64,000 nt of DNA from Pseudosporangium ferrugineum (GTDB lineage Bacteria; Actinomycetota; Actinomycetes; Mycobacteriales; Micromonosporaceae): NCBI RefSeq assembly GCF_003002065.1, contig NZ_PVZG01000013.1, positions 62,001 through 126,000 on the forward strand, read 5' to 3'. The position numbers were made by a program, and so were the translations under genes. Shown here in pieces: positions 46,666 to 56,164 of this stretch; positions within the stretch are counted from its first letter, which is position 1; every line of letters starts with the position of its first letter. The notes under the pieces are model-generated. The model saw nothing but the letters and a program-made list of their open reading frames with translations. It searched no databases and had not been told where the DNA came from.

Positions 46666-48732
46666 GTGGCGAGTTCGACGTCCCTAGCCAAGCGCCTGCT
46701 GCTCGGCCGGCCCTTCCGCTCCGACCGGCTGCAGCACACGCTGCTGCCGAAGCGGATCGCGCTGCCCGTGTTCGCGTCCGACGCGCTGTCGAGCGTCGCC
46801 TACGCGCCCGACGAGATCCTGCTCACCCTCTCCATCGCGGGGGCGGGTGCCTTCCTCTACTCACCGTGGATCACGCTGGCCGTCGCCGTGGTCATGGTGA
46901 CCGTGGTGGCGAGCTACCGGCAGAACGTGCACGCGTACCCGTCGGGCGGCGGCGACTACGAGGTGGCGACGGTCAACCTCGGCCCGAAGTTCGGCGTGGC
47001 GGTGGCCAGCGCGCTGCTGGTCGACTACATCCTGACGGTCGCCGTGTCGGTCAGCGCCGGCGTCTCCAACCTCGGCTCGGTGGTGCCGTTCGTCGCCGAG
47101 CACAAGATCGGCATCGCGATCGCGGCCATCGTCGTGCTCGGCGCGCTCAACCTGCGCGGCCTGCGGGAGTCCGGCACGGCGTTCGCCGTCCCGACGTACG
47201 CGTTCATCATCGTCATTCTCGGCATGATCGTCACCGGCCTGGTCCGGGTCTTCGTGCTCGGGCAGGACCTGCGCGCGCCGAGCGCCGGCCTGGTCATCGA
47301 CGCCGAGGAGCACCACCTCACCAGCTTCGCGTTCGTGTTCCTGCTGCTGCGCACGTTCTCGTCGGGCTGCGCGGCGCTGACCGGGGTGGAGGCCATCTCC
47401 AACGGCGTGCCCGCCTTCAAGGCGCCGAAGAGCAAGAACGCGGCCACCACGCTGCTGCTGCTCGGCGGCATCGCCATCATGATGCTGGTCGGCATCGTGA
47501 TGCTGGCCCGCGCGACCCACCTGCAGTTCGTCGAGGACCCGGCGCAGATCGTCGGCGGCCCGCCCGGGTACGTGCAGAAGACGGTCACCACCCAGCTGGG
47601 CGAGACGGTCTTCGGCAACGGCTCGATCCTGCTCTACCTGGTCGGCGCGGTCACGGCGCTGATCCTGTTCCTGGCCGCGAACACCGCCTTCAACGGCTTC
47701 CCGGTGCTCGGCTCGATCCTCGCCCAGGACCGGTACCTCCCGCGCCAGCTGCACACCCGCGGCGACCGCCTGGCCTTCAGCAACGGCATCATCTTCCTGG
47801 CCGTCGCGGCGATGACCCTGATCGTGGCGTTCGACGCCGAGGTCACCCGGCTCATCCAGCTCTACATCGTGGGCGTCTTCGTGTCGTTCACGCTCTCCCA
47901 GGCCGGGATGATCAAGCACTGGAACAGGCTGCTGCGGACCCAGCGCGATCCGCTCAAGCGCCGGCAGATGTTCCGCTCCCGGGCGATCAACACCTTCGGC
48001 ATGGCGATGACCGGCGCGGTGCTGGTCGTCGTACTGATCACCAAGTTCCTGCTGGGCGCGTGGATCGCGATCGCCGGGATGGTGCTGATCTACGTGCTCA
48101 TGCTGAGCATCCGCAAGCACTACGTGCGGGTCGCCGAGGAGTTGCAGCCCACCGAGGAACGCCCGGTGCTGCCCTCGCGCAACCACGCGATCGTGCTGGT
48201 CAGCAAGGTGCACCTGCCGACCCTGCGGGCGGTGGCGTACGCGCAGGCGACCCGGCCGGACACGCTGACCGCGGTGACGGTCAACGTGGACGACAAGGAC
48301 ACCCGCAAGATCCAGGCGGAGTGGGAGCGGCGGCAGATCCCGGTGCCGCTGACCGTGGTCGACTCGCCGTACCGGGAGATCACCCGGCCGATCATCGACT
48401 TCGTCAAGAGCGTGCGCCGCGGCTCGCCGCGCGACGTGGTCACCGTCTTCGTCCCCGAGTACGTGGTGGGCCGCTGGTGGGAGAACCTGCTGCACAACCA
48501 GAGCGCGCTGCGGATCAAGGGCCGGCTGCTGTTCGAGCCGGGCGTGATGGTGACCAGCGTGCCGTGGCAGCTGCGCTCCAGCCAGGACCGCGACCTGGAC
48601 CGGCTGGACCGCGACCTGAGCCGGGCGCCGGCGCGGGGCCCGCGGACCCGCCGGACGGACCACGCGGTGCCGGCGGGCGCCAAGCAGCCGGAGACGCCGC
48701 CCGCCTCCACGGAAACGGGAGAGAGCCGATGA
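46666..48732 (+). CDS. KimA-like APC-superfamily permease (probable K+/H+ symporter)
   Basis: A 688-aa membrane protein. GTG 46666 gives ASSTSLAKRLLLGRPFRSDRL, matching the start of related proteins; an ATG at 46597 is possible. About twelve helices span residues 50-450 with LLVDYILTVAVSVSAG, TFSSGCAALTGVEAISNGVPAF and RGDRLAFSNGIIFLAVAA, which recall Bacillus subtilis KimA (YdaO), a high-affinity, c-di-AMP-controlled K+ importer. The cytoplasmic C-terminal USP-like domain includes NHAIVLVSKVHLPTLRAVAYA and LLHNQSALRIKGRLLF. The two trkA genes are divergent from it with a short shared promoter region, which supports K+ transport. Substrate is inferred. ATGA overlap with the next gene. Confidence 0.87.
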   Translation: MASSTSLAKRLLLGRPFRSDRLQHTLLPKRIALPVFASDALSSVAYAPDEILLTLSIAGAGAFLYSPWITLAVAVVMVTVVASYRQNVHAYPSGGGDYEVATVNLGPKFGVAVASALLVDYILTVAVSVSAGVSNLGSVVPFVAEHKIGIAIAAIVVLGALNLRGLRESGTAFAVPTYAFIIVILGMIVTGLVRVFVLGQDLRAPSAGLVIDAEEHHLTSFAFVFLLLRTFSSGCAALTGVEAISNGVPAFKAPKSKNAATTLLLLGGIAIMMLVGIVMLARATHLQFVEDPAQIVGGPPGYVQKTVTTQLGETVFGNGSILLYLVGAVTALILFLAANTAFNGFPVLGSILAQDRYLPRQLHTRGDRLAFSNGIIFLAVAAMTLIVAFDAEVTRLIQLYIVGVFVSFTLSQAGMIKHWNRLLRTQRDPLKRRQMFRSRAINTFGMAMTGAVLVVVLITKFLLGAWIAIAGMVLIYVLMLSIRKHYVRVAEELQPTEERPVLPSRNHAIVLVSKVHLPTLRAVAYAQATRPDTLTAVTVNVDDKDTRKIQAEWERRQIPVPLTVVDSPYREITRPIIDFVKSVRRGSPRDVVTVFVPEYVVGRWWENLLHNQSALRIKGRLLFEPGVMVTSVPWQLRSSQDRDLDRLDRDLSRAPARGPRTRRTDHAVPAGAKQPETPPASTETGESR

Positions 48733-49976
48733 GCACGGCCGGGGACGAGCTCGTCGAGGGCGACCGGGTCGAGGTCACGGTCGGTGCTCCCGCGCACGGC
48801 GGGCACTGCGTGGCGCGGATCGGCGACGAGCACGGGCAGGTCGTCTTCGTGCGCCACGCGCTGCCGGGGGAGCGGGTCACCGCCGAGATCACCGAGTTGC
48901 ACCGCGGCTACCTGCGCGCCGACGCCGTGGCCGTGCACCGGGCCTCGCCGGACCGGGTCACGCCGCCCTGCCCGTACGCGAAGCCCGGTCTCTGCGGGGG
49001 TTGCGATCTGCAGCATGTCGCTCCGGCCGCGCAGCTGGAGTGGAAGACCGCGGTCGTGCGCGAGCTGCTCACGCGCATGGGCGGCCTGACCGACACCCTC
49101 GGCGTACGCGTGGAGCCGCTGCCGGGCGGCCCGCTCGGCTGGCGCACCCGGGTGCGGTACGCCGTCGACGCCGCCGACCGGCCCGGCCTGCTCAAGCACC
49201 GCTCGCACGAGGTCGTCCCGATCGACCGCTGCCGGATCGCCCACCCGCTCGTGCAGGAGCTGGACGTGACGGCACGCGCCTGGCCGGGCGTCTCCGCGGT
49301 CGAGGCGGTGGCGTCGACCGGCGGCGACGTGACCGTGTACGCCCGCAACACCGCCCCCGCCCCCGGCGACCTGCTGGACGAGGCGCACGGCGGCGACCGT
49401 GCCCTGCTGGCCGGCTCCGCCGAGGTGCGCGAGCTGGCGGCGGGGCGCGGGTGGCAGGTGCCCGCCGAGGGCTTCTGGCAGATCCACCCGGCCGCCGCCG
49501 ACACCCTCGTCGCCACGGTGCTGGAGCTGCTCGACCCCCGCCCCGGCGAATCGTCCTGGGACCTCTACGGCGGCGCGGGCCTGTTCGCCGCGGCCCTCGC
49601 GGAGCGGACCGGGGCGCGGACCACGGTCGTCGAGTCGTCCCCGGCCGGGGTGGCCGCGGCCCGGCGCAACCTCGCCGACCTGCCCGTCGAGGTGGTGGCG
49701 GCGAAGGTGGACGTCGCGCTGGCCCGGCGGCGCCTGGCCGGCCCGGTCGACCTGGTCGTGCTGGATCCGCCGCGGTCCGGGGCGGGCGCGAAGGTGGTCA
49801 GGGGCATCGCGGCGGCCGGGCCCCGGGCGGTCGCGTACGTGGCCTGCGACCCGGCGGCGCTGGCCCGGGACGTGCGCACGTTCACCGAGCTGGGGTGGCG
49901 GGTCGCGGGGCTCAAGGCGTACGACTGCTTCCCGATGACCCAGCACGTGGAGTGCGTGGCGCTGCTCGTGAGATGA
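48729..49976 (+). CDS. TRAM-domain class I RNA m5U methyltransferase
   Basis: SAM-dependent uridine-C5 methyltransferase of the TrmA/RlmCD (RumA) family, 415 aa. A TRAM domain at about 8-65 (GDRVEVTVGAPAHGGHCVARI) is followed by a Cys cluster for a 4Fe-4S centre (PPCPYAKPGLCGGCDLQH, 3 Cys visible). The methyltransferase domain has DLYGGAGLFAAALAE, the motif DPPRSGAG, the catalytic Cys in VAYVACDPAALARD and the end FPMTQHVECVALL. ATG 48729 overlaps the permease stop. It is Rv2689c-like; which rRNA or tRNA uridine is modified cannot be told. A hydrolase such as RNase D or HemE is not present in the gap before dxs. Confidence 0.93.
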   Translation: MSTAGDELVEGDRVEVTVGAPAHGGHCVARIGDEHGQVVFVRHALPGERVTAEITELHRGYLRADAVAVHRASPDRVTPPCPYAKPGLCGGCDLQHVAPAAQLEWKTAVVRELLTRMGGLTDTLGVRVEPLPGGPLGWRTRVRYAVDAADRPGLLKHRSHEVVPIDRCRIAHPLVQELDVTARAWPGVSAVEAVASTGGDVTVYARNTAPAPGDLLDEAHGGDRALLAGSAEVRELAAGRGWQVPAEGFWQIHPAAADTLVATVLELLDPRPGESSWDLYGGAGLFAAALAERTGARTTVVESSPAGVAAARRNLADLPVEVVAAKVDVALARRRLAGPVDLVVLDPPRSGAGAKVVRGIAAAGPRAVAYVACDPAALARDVRTFTELGWRVAGLKAYDCFPMTQHVECVALLVR

Positions 49977-50072
49977 GTCATGGCTCGGGCGTTGTGCAGA
50001 TTTTGTGGAGGACGTCGCAGTAGCCGATCGCGCCAGGTGCGGAAGAGCCGTACGCGGATAGACTGACGCCTC

Positions 50073-51998
50073 ATGAGCGAGCGCAGTGATCAGACGTCGT
50101 CCGGCATCCTCGGCACCATCGCGACGCCCGGCGACCTGAAGCGGTTGAGCCCTGAGCAGCTCACCCTGCTCGCCGCCGAGATCCGCGACTTCCTGGTGGC
50201 CAAGGTGTCCCGCACCGGCGGGCACCTGGGCCCCAACCTGGGCGTGGTCGAGACGACGCTGGCGCTGCACCGGGTCTTCGACTCGCCGCGCGACCGCATC
50301 CTGTTCGACACCGGGCACCAGGCGTACGTGCACAAGATCGTGACCGGCCGCCAGGACGGGTTCGACCTGCTCCGGCAGCGCGGTGGCCTCTCCGGCTACC
50401 CGAGCCGCGCCGAGAGCGAGCACGACCTGATCGAGAATTCCCACGCCTCCACCGCGCTGTCCTACGCGGACGGCATCTCCAAGGCGTTCGCCCTGCGCGG
50501 CGAGGACCGGCACGTGGTGGCTGTGGTCGGCGACGGCGCGCTGACCGGCGGCATGTGCTGGGAGGCGCTCAACAACATCGCCGCGGCCAAGAACAAGCTG
50601 GTCATCGTCGTCAACGACAACGGCCGGTCGTACGCGCCCACGATCGGCGGGCTCGCCGACCACCTGTCCACGCTGCGCCTCAACCCGGGCTACGAGCGGG
50701 TGCTCGACCTGGTCAAGAACGCGCTGGGCTCGACGCCGCTGGTGGGCAAGCCGGCGTACGAGGTGCTGCACGCGGTCAAGAAGGGCATCAAGGACGCGGT
50801 CAGCCCGCAGCCGATGTTCGAGGACCTCGGCATCAAGTACATCGGCCCGGTCGACGGGCACGACACCCAGGCCATGGAGTCGGCGCTGCGCCGCGCCAAG
50901 GGCTTCAACGCGCCGGTGATCGTGCACGCGGTGACCCGCAAGGGCTACGGCTACCGGCCCGCCGAGGACGACGAGGCGGACTGCCTGCACGGCCCGGGCG
51001 CTTTCGACCCGCAGACCGGCGCGCTGACCGCCAAGCCCTCGGTGAAGTGGACGCACGTCTTCGCCGAGGAGCTGGTCGCGATCGCCGACGAGCGGCCGGA
51101 CGTCGTGGGCATCACGGCCGCGATGGCCGAGCCCACCGGCATCGCCGCGCTGGCCAGGAAGTACCCGGAGCGGGCGTACGACGTGGGCATCGCCGAGCAG
51201 CACGCGGCCACCTCCGCGGCCGGCCTGGCCATGGGCGGCCTGCACCCGGTCGTGGCGGTCTACGCGACCTTCCTCAACCGCGCCTTCGACCAGGTCCTGC
51301 TCGACGTGGCGATGCACGAGCTGCCGGTCACCTTCGTGCTCGACCGGGCCGGCATCACCGGCCCGGACGGCCCCAGCCACTACGGCATCTGGGACATGAG
51401 CGTCTTCGGCGTGGTCCCCGGCCTGCGCATCGCCGCGCCCCGGGACGCCGCGACCCTGCGCGAGGAGCTGCGCGAGGCGGTCGCCGTGGACGACGGCCCG
51501 ACCATCGTGCGCTTCCCGACCGGCTCGGTCGCCGCGGACCTCCCGGCGGTGCGCCGGGCCGGCCCGGTGGACGTGCTGCGCGAGGGTGAGCGCAAGGACG
51601 TGCTCCTGGTCGCCGTGGGTGCCTTCGCCAAGCTGGGCATGGAGGTCGCCGAGCGGATCGCCGGGCAGGGGTACGGCGTGACCGTCGTCGACCCGCGCTG
51701 GGTCCGCCCGGTGCCGATCGAGCTGGCCGGGCTGGCCGGCACGCACCGCCTGGTCGTGACGCTGGAGGACGGCGTACGCGCCGGTGGCGTGGGCGAGGCC
51801 GTGGCGAGCACGCTGCGGGACGCCGGCGTCGACGTGCCGCTGCGGAGCCTGGGCGTGCCGCCCGGTTTCCACCCGCACGGCAGCCGCGCGGAGATCCTGG
51901 CGGCGCTGGGCCTCACCGCCCAGGATGTGGCGCGCGACGTGACCGAGTGGGTGTCGCGGCTCGAGGACCCGGCGGGGGTGCGTCAGCCGACTTCCTGA
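50073..51998 (+). CDS. dxs: 1-deoxy-D-xylulose-5-phosphate synthase
   Basis: Thiamine-diphosphate enzyme that condenses pyruvate with glyceraldehyde 3-phosphate, the first step of the MEP isoprenoid pathway; 641 aa, the usual length. Conserved parts are SRTGGHLGPNLGVVE, DTGHQAYVHKI, the ThDP/Mg motif GDGALTGGMCWEALNN, and the Pyr domain AEQHAATSAAGLA and DRAGITGPDGPSHYG. ATG 50073 is used. A TAGACT -10-like hexamer (50058-50063) close to the start suggests a short or absent leader. It stands alone in its region, ahead of the propeller paralogues. Confidence 0.97.
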   Translation: MSERSDQTSSGILGTIATPGDLKRLSPEQLTLLAAEIRDFLVAKVSRTGGHLGPNLGVVETTLALHRVFDSPRDRILFDTGHQAYVHKIVTGRQDGFDLLRQRGGLSGYPSRAESEHDLIENSHASTALSYADGISKAFALRGEDRHVVAVVGDGALTGGMCWEALNNIAAAKNKLVIVVNDNGRSYAPTIGGLADHLSTLRLNPGYERVLDLVKNALGSTPLVGKPAYEVLHAVKKGIKDAVSPQPMFEDLGIKYIGPVDGHDTQAMESALRRAKGFNAPVIVHAVTRKGYGYRPAEDDEADCLHGPGAFDPQTGALTAKPSVKWTHVFAEELVAIADERPDVVGITAAMAEPTGIAALARKYPERAYDVGIAEQHAATSAAGLAMGGLHPVVAVYATFLNRAFDQVLLDVAMHELPVTFVLDRAGITGPDGPSHYGIWDMSVFGVVPGLRIAAPRDAATLREELREAVAVDDGPTIVRFPTGSVAADLPAVRRAGPVDVLREGERKDVLLVAVGAFAKLGMEVAERIAGQGYGVTVVDPRWVRPVPIELAGLAGTHRLVVTLEDGVRAGGVGEAVASTLRDAGVDVPLRSLGVPPGFHPHGSRAEILAALGLTAQDVARDVTEWVSRLEDPAGVRQPTS

Positions 51999-52041
51999 CG
52001 CGGGCGGGCGTTTTCGTTATTAAGCCGTTACCTTTGAGGGT

Positions 52042-53361
52042 ATGGCGGCGGAGACGTTCGGCGGTGCGACGGTAGTCATCGACCTGGGCCTGGACCGCGG
52101 TGAGCCCGACGAGTACGCCGCGCCCGGGCACTCGACCGTGCCGCGCTGGTTCGCGCCGGTGCTCACCGCCGTCCTCGTCCTGCTCGGCTCCGCCGCGTCC
52201 GCCTCGCCGCGCCCACCCGCCCTGTCGCCGGTGTTCTCGGTGCGGGTGGGGCCGGCCGATCCGTACACGCTGACCGGGGACGGCGACCTGCTGGCGCAGA
52301 GCCTCGGCACGCTGGTGTCGTACGACCTGGCCGACGGGCGGCAGCACTGGCAGGCCGGGTCCGAGGCGCCCACGTACCGGCTGCGTACCGGGGAGGGGCT
52401 GGTGCTGCTGCGGCCGTACTCGGGCACCACCCGGGTCGACTACGGCACCACCGCGGTCTCGCTGGCGGACGGCACGCCGCGCTGGCGCCGCGCCGGCAGC
52501 GTGGTCACGGTGGCGGGCTCGCCCGCCCTGCTCGCGGTCTCCAGCGTGCGCAGCTTCTCCGGCCCCGGCCGGCGGGTGCAGGGCCCGGTCGAGGCGGTCG
52601 ACCCGGCCACCGGACGGACCCGCTGGCGGGTGGACGTGCCGTCGACCGCGGTGCTGGCCGGCGTGCCCGGACCGGCCGGGGAGGAACCCCGGATGCTGCT
52701 GCTGCACGACGACCGTACGGCCGTCGTGCACGACCTCACGACGGGTGCCGTGCTCGCCCGGGCGCAGCTCCCCGCCGCCGACTACGGGCCGGACAACCCG
52801 GTCGTCTCCGGCGGGCTCCTGCTGCTGCGGCACCCGACCCTGACCGGCCGGGTGGTGTCCGCCTTCGACCCGGTCACGCTGCGGCAGCGCTGGACCCGGC
52901 CGGCCGGCTTCGCCTTCGGCGTCACCACCTGCGGCGCCCTGACCTGCCTGGCGGGCCCCGACGGCGTACGCGCGGTGGACCCGGCCGACGGCGCCACGAG
53001 CTGGTTCCGGCCCGAGTGGCGCAGCGTCGAGCAGCGCGGCGGCCTGGTCGTCGCCTTCGGCACGCCGGCCGGCGAGACCGACCCCGCCGGCATCATCGAC
53101 CCCGCGAGCGGCCAGGTCGTCGTGGACCTGCACGGCTGGCGGATCGTCCCGGGTACGGGCGGAGACCACCTCCTCGTGGCCCGGACGGTGGACGCGGGTG
53201 CCCGTACGATGGTCGCGATCGCGTCCCCGGGGGCCGGGCGCCCGGAGCTGCTGTCCGACCTCCCCGCCGGCACCGGCGACTGCCAGGCGGCCCCCGGCCG
53301 GCTGGTCTGCCGCTCGACGGCGGGTGAACTGGTGGTGTGGGCGTACGAACGAAGGGGATAG
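52042..53361 (+). CDS. Membrane-anchored PQQ-like beta-propeller protein 1
   Basis: A 439-aa protein, first of three tandem paralogues. A cytoplasmic start ends in VVIDLGLDRGEPDEY, a membrane helix lies at about 33-55 (WFAPVLTAVLVLLGSAASA), and the rest is an extracytoplasmic propeller made of LVSYDLADGRQHW-type blades (VEAVDPATGRTRWRVD, VSAFDPVTLRQRWTR, VRAVDPADGATSW), as in PQQ-binding-like and BamB folds. A Cys pair (GDCQAAPGRLVC) near the C-terminus may be a disulfide. ATG 52042 lies just behind an AT-rich promoter-like stretch (CGTTATTAAGCCGTTACC). Function unknown; extracellular ligand sensing or scaffolding is possible. Confidence 0.85.
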   Translation: MAAETFGGATVVIDLGLDRGEPDEYAAPGHSTVPRWFAPVLTAVLVLLGSAASASPRPPALSPVFSVRVGPADPYTLTGDGDLLAQSLGTLVSYDLADGRQHWQAGSEAPTYRLRTGEGLVLLRPYSGTTRVDYGTTAVSLADGTPRWRRAGSVVTVAGSPALLAVSSVRSFSGPGRRVQGPVEAVDPATGRTRWRVDVPSTAVLAGVPGPAGEEPRMLLLHDDRTAVVHDLTTGAVLARAQLPAADYGPDNPVVSGGLLLLRHPTLTGRVVSAFDPVTLRQRWTRPAGFAFGVTTCGALTCLAGPDGVRAVDPADGATSWFRPEWRSVEQRGGLVVAFGTPAGETDPAGIIDPASGQVVVDLHGWRIVPGTGGDHLLVARTVDAGARTMVAIASPGAGRPELLSDLPAGTGDCQAAPGRLVCRSTAGELVVWAYERRG

Positions 53362-53362
53362 C

Positions 53363-54697
53363 GTGGCGCTGATCGAGCTGGGCCCCGGCACCCCGGCCCC
53401 GCCCGTCCCGGCCACCCCGCCGCCCGCGTACGTCTACCGCCGCGCCGGCCTGCTCGTCGCCGTGCTGCTCGTCCTGGCCCTCGGCGGTGCCGCCCCCACC
53501 TCGTCCCTGCTCTGGCAGCGCATCGCGCTGGTGCCGGTCGCCGACCGCGCCGAGTTCCAGCTGCTCGACGGCCACCTCTACGTCGTCGACTTCCGCGGCG
53601 ACCAGCCCCGGGTCGGCGCCTGGTCGACGGACCCGGTCCGGGAGCTCTGGAACGTCCCCGGACCGCCCGGCAGCGAGGACAAGCCGTACTACATCGCCGG
53701 CGGAGGCGACGGCCTGGTGATGCTCACCGTCGGCCGGACGACCACGGTCCTCGATGCCGCCACCGGCGCGGTCCGCTGGCGGTCGCCGACCCTGCTGCAG
53801 CGCCTCGACGACCGCCTCGGCATGGTCCTGGAGGAACGGTTCCGGCCGGGCACCGAGTACGACCAGGAATCCGGCGCCCCCGGCGGGCTGTACGGCGCGT
53901 CCAGCGACGTCCTGCACACCGAACCGGCGCTGAGCACCTCGCTGTCCGGCGTCGACCTGGCCACCGGCCACCGGCGCTGGACGGCGACGGTGCCCGGCTC
54001 CGTCTCCGTGGTCTGGACCGGTCCGGCCCGCCGCGCCATCGCCGTGCTCTCCGACGCGCGCCTGACCGTCCGCGCGCCCGACACCGGTGCCGTGCTGCGC
54101 GAACGGGAGATGCCGCGGGTCGGCGGCCACGGGCCGACCTGGTTCGAGGACGCCGGCACGGCCCTGCTCGTGCACTACGGCCCGTTCGGCGAGGGCGGTC
54201 TGGTCGCCGCGTACGCCTCCGACACCCTCGACGAGCTGTGGCAACAGGAACTGCCGGACCCGCAGGGCGCCTCCGGGACCTGCCGCGGGCTGCCCTGCGC
54301 CGAGACCCGCGCTGGGGCGGCCGTCCTCGACCCGCGGACCGGGGCGACGCTGTGGCGGGCCGGCCCCTCCGCCGACCTGGTCGCCTTCGACGACGACACC
54401 GTGCTGGAGCTCGAGCCGGCGGGCCGCCCGCGGCGGGTGCTCGACCGGCGTACCGGCCGGGCGCGGATCGACCTGCGCTACTGGACCAGCCTGGCGTCCG
54501 CGCCCGGCGACGAGAACGTCGTGCTGGCCACGGTCGGGCCGGCCACCCCCGGCACGGCGGTCGGCCTGCTGCGGCCCGGCGCGGCGGCGGTCCAGCCGCT
54601 CGGCCGGGTCGCGGGCGGCACCGACTTCCACTCCGGCGGCGACCTCGTCGGCTGCCGCGTCCCCGGCGGCGTCGCGATCTATCGCCACCTGGGCTGA
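53363..54697 (+). CDS. Membrane-anchored PQQ-like beta-propeller protein 2
   Basis: A 444-aa paralogue starting 1 bp after gene 1; GTG 53363 is preceded by GAAGGGG. The N-terminus ALIELGPGTPAPP matches the IDLG/IELG box of its neighbours. The membrane helix is at about 27-47 (RAGLLVAVLLVLALGG). Propeller blades include TTVLDAATGAVRW, LSGVDLATGHRRW, AAVLDPRTGATLW and VLDRRTGRARID. Cysteines in GTCRGLPCAE add a possible disulfide not seen in gene 1. The tight spacing shows an operon. Function unknown. Confidence 0.85.
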   Translation: MALIELGPGTPAPPVPATPPPAYVYRRAGLLVAVLLVLALGGAAPTSSLLWQRIALVPVADRAEFQLLDGHLYVVDFRGDQPRVGAWSTDPVRELWNVPGPPGSEDKPYYIAGGGDGLVMLTVGRTTTVLDAATGAVRWRSPTLLQRLDDRLGMVLEERFRPGTEYDQESGAPGGLYGASSDVLHTEPALSTSLSGVDLATGHRRWTATVPGSVSVVWTGPARRAIAVLSDARLTVRAPDTGAVLREREMPRVGGHGPTWFEDAGTALLVHYGPFGEGGLVAAYASDTLDELWQQELPDPQGASGTCRGLPCAETRAGAAVLDPRTGATLWRAGPSADLVAFDDDTVLELEPAGRPRRVLDRRTGRARIDLRYWTSLASAPGDENVVLATVGPATPGTAVGLLRPGAAAVQPLGRVAGGTDFHSGGDLVGCRVPGGVAIYRHLG

Positions 54698-54745
54698 CGC
54701 ACGCGGGCGGTCGCCACCGCGCCGTGCCGGGCGCACAATGACGGC

Positions 54746-56089
54746 GTGGGCGACGTCGTCATCGAACTCGGCGAGCTGCACCACGAGCGGCAACCGGCGC
54801 CCCTGCCCGTCCGGCGGTCCCCGCACCCGTACCGCGCCGGGCTTGCCCTCGCCGCCGCGGTGCTGCTCGCGCTGGTCACCGGCGCGGTGCCGCGGGAGGC
54901 GCCGTGGCGGCCGGTGATCGTTCCCGCGCGGCTGGGCGATGCCATGTTCGTCGAGCACGATCGGCTCTACGTGGTGGACGCGCCGCCCGCGCAGCCGACG
55001 ACCGCGGTGCAGAGCCGGATCGTGAGCACGTACGCGCTGCCCGGCGGCGAGCTTCTGCACCGGAGCACGGCGGCGGTCACCGGGGCGGTCTTCTCCGTCA
55101 CCTCGGCCGGGTCCACCGTGCTGGTGTCGTACCGGGTCGACACCATGGGCGCCGAGGCGACGGTCGCCGTCGCGGCCGGCACCGACCGGGCCCTCTGGCG
55201 CGCGCCCGCCCGGATGCTCAGCGTCTCGGCCGCCGACGGCCTCGTCCTGCTCCACGAGAACATCCCCGAGTCGGGAAAGCTCAGCTGGTACGGCGTCGAC
55301 CTCGCCACCGGCCGCCACCGCTGGGTCCTGCGCGAGCCGGCGCTGGCGTACACGGTCGAGACCGGGTACGGCGCCGACGGCTTCCCGCACCGGCTCGTCA
55401 CCGCCGCCGTCGACGGCCACCTCGACGTGCGGGACACGGTCAGCGGCCGGGTGGTCACCGCCGCCGACCTGCCGGTGCCGCCCAGCTGGTCGCGGCGCGG
55501 CATCACCCTCTGGCCGGCCGGCGAGATCCTGCTGGTCGGCGGCCCGGCCGGAGTCACCGCGTACGCCCTGAGCGACCTCACCGAGCGCTGGGCGAGCCCG
55601 CTGGATCTCTCCGGGCGCTGGGTGGAGCCCGATTGCGCGGGCGAGATCTGCCTCTTCGGCTACCGCGGCGGCGTGCAGGTCGTCGACCCCGTGACCGGTG
55701 CGGTCCGCTGGACCAGCCCGCGCTGGGCCGCGGCGGCGGCTGCCGGGACGTACCTGCTGGTCGCTGGGCGGGAGGAGGACCAGGCGCGGTCACCGCTGGC
55801 CGTGGTCGACCCGCGTACCGGCGAGGTGCACGGCGACTTCGGCCTCTGGCGCCCCGCCGGCCGGGTGCGCGCCGACGGGACCGTCATCGGGATCCGGCAG
55901 CTCATCGGCGACGACATCGTCTGGTACGCGTCCCTGGACCCGCGGACGCTGGCCGTACGCGTGCTGGGCGAGGCCACCGACGTCTCCGGCGACTGCCAGG
56001 CCACCACCCAGGTCCTGGTCTGCCGCGCCCTCGACGCCTCCGTCGCGCTGTGGCCGCTGACCGATGGCCGGATCGTGACCGGCGGGTAG
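54746..56089 (+). CDS. Membrane-anchored PQQ-like beta-propeller protein 3
   Basis: A 447-aa paralogue, 48 bp after gene 2. GTG 54746 gives the N-terminal box GDVVIELGELHHER; the membrane helix is at about 33-51 (AGLALAAAVLLALVTGAVP). Blades include YGVDLATGRHRW, VQVVDPVTGAVRW and LAVVDPRTGEVHG. The C-terminal Cys pair (GDCQATTQVLVC) aligns with gene 1, so genes 1 and 3 are the closer pair at that end. The response-regulator gene starts 75 bp later in the same direction. Confidence 0.85.
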   Translation: MGDVVIELGELHHERQPAPLPVRRSPHPYRAGLALAAAVLLALVTGAVPREAPWRPVIVPARLGDAMFVEHDRLYVVDAPPAQPTTAVQSRIVSTYALPGGELLHRSTAAVTGAVFSVTSAGSTVLVSYRVDTMGAEATVAVAAGTDRALWRAPARMLSVSAADGLVLLHENIPESGKLSWYGVDLATGRHRWVLREPALAYTVETGYGADGFPHRLVTAAVDGHLDVRDTVSGRVVTAADLPVPPSWSRRGITLWPAGEILLVGGPAGVTAYALSDLTERWASPLDLSGRWVEPDCAGEICLFGYRGGVQVVDPVTGAVRWTSPRWAAAAAAGTYLLVAGREEDQARSPLAVVDPRTGEVHGDFGLWRPAGRVRADGTVIGIRQLIGDDIVWYASLDPRTLAVRVLGEATDVSGDCQATTQVLVCRALDASVALWPLTDGRIVTGG

Positions 56090-56164
56090 CCTGCACTCAC
56101 AGCCTCTTAACGCGGCGGCGGCAAAGCTGGTCGGCGGGCTGAGAAGGATCCGGAGGACCCTCGG

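Noticed and set aside
45891..49976. Plus-strand open frame of 1361 codons running through trkA, the permease and the methyltransferase
   Set aside because: Only the last 415 codons, from ATG 48729, match a protein family. The rest is antisense to trkA or out of frame with the permease.
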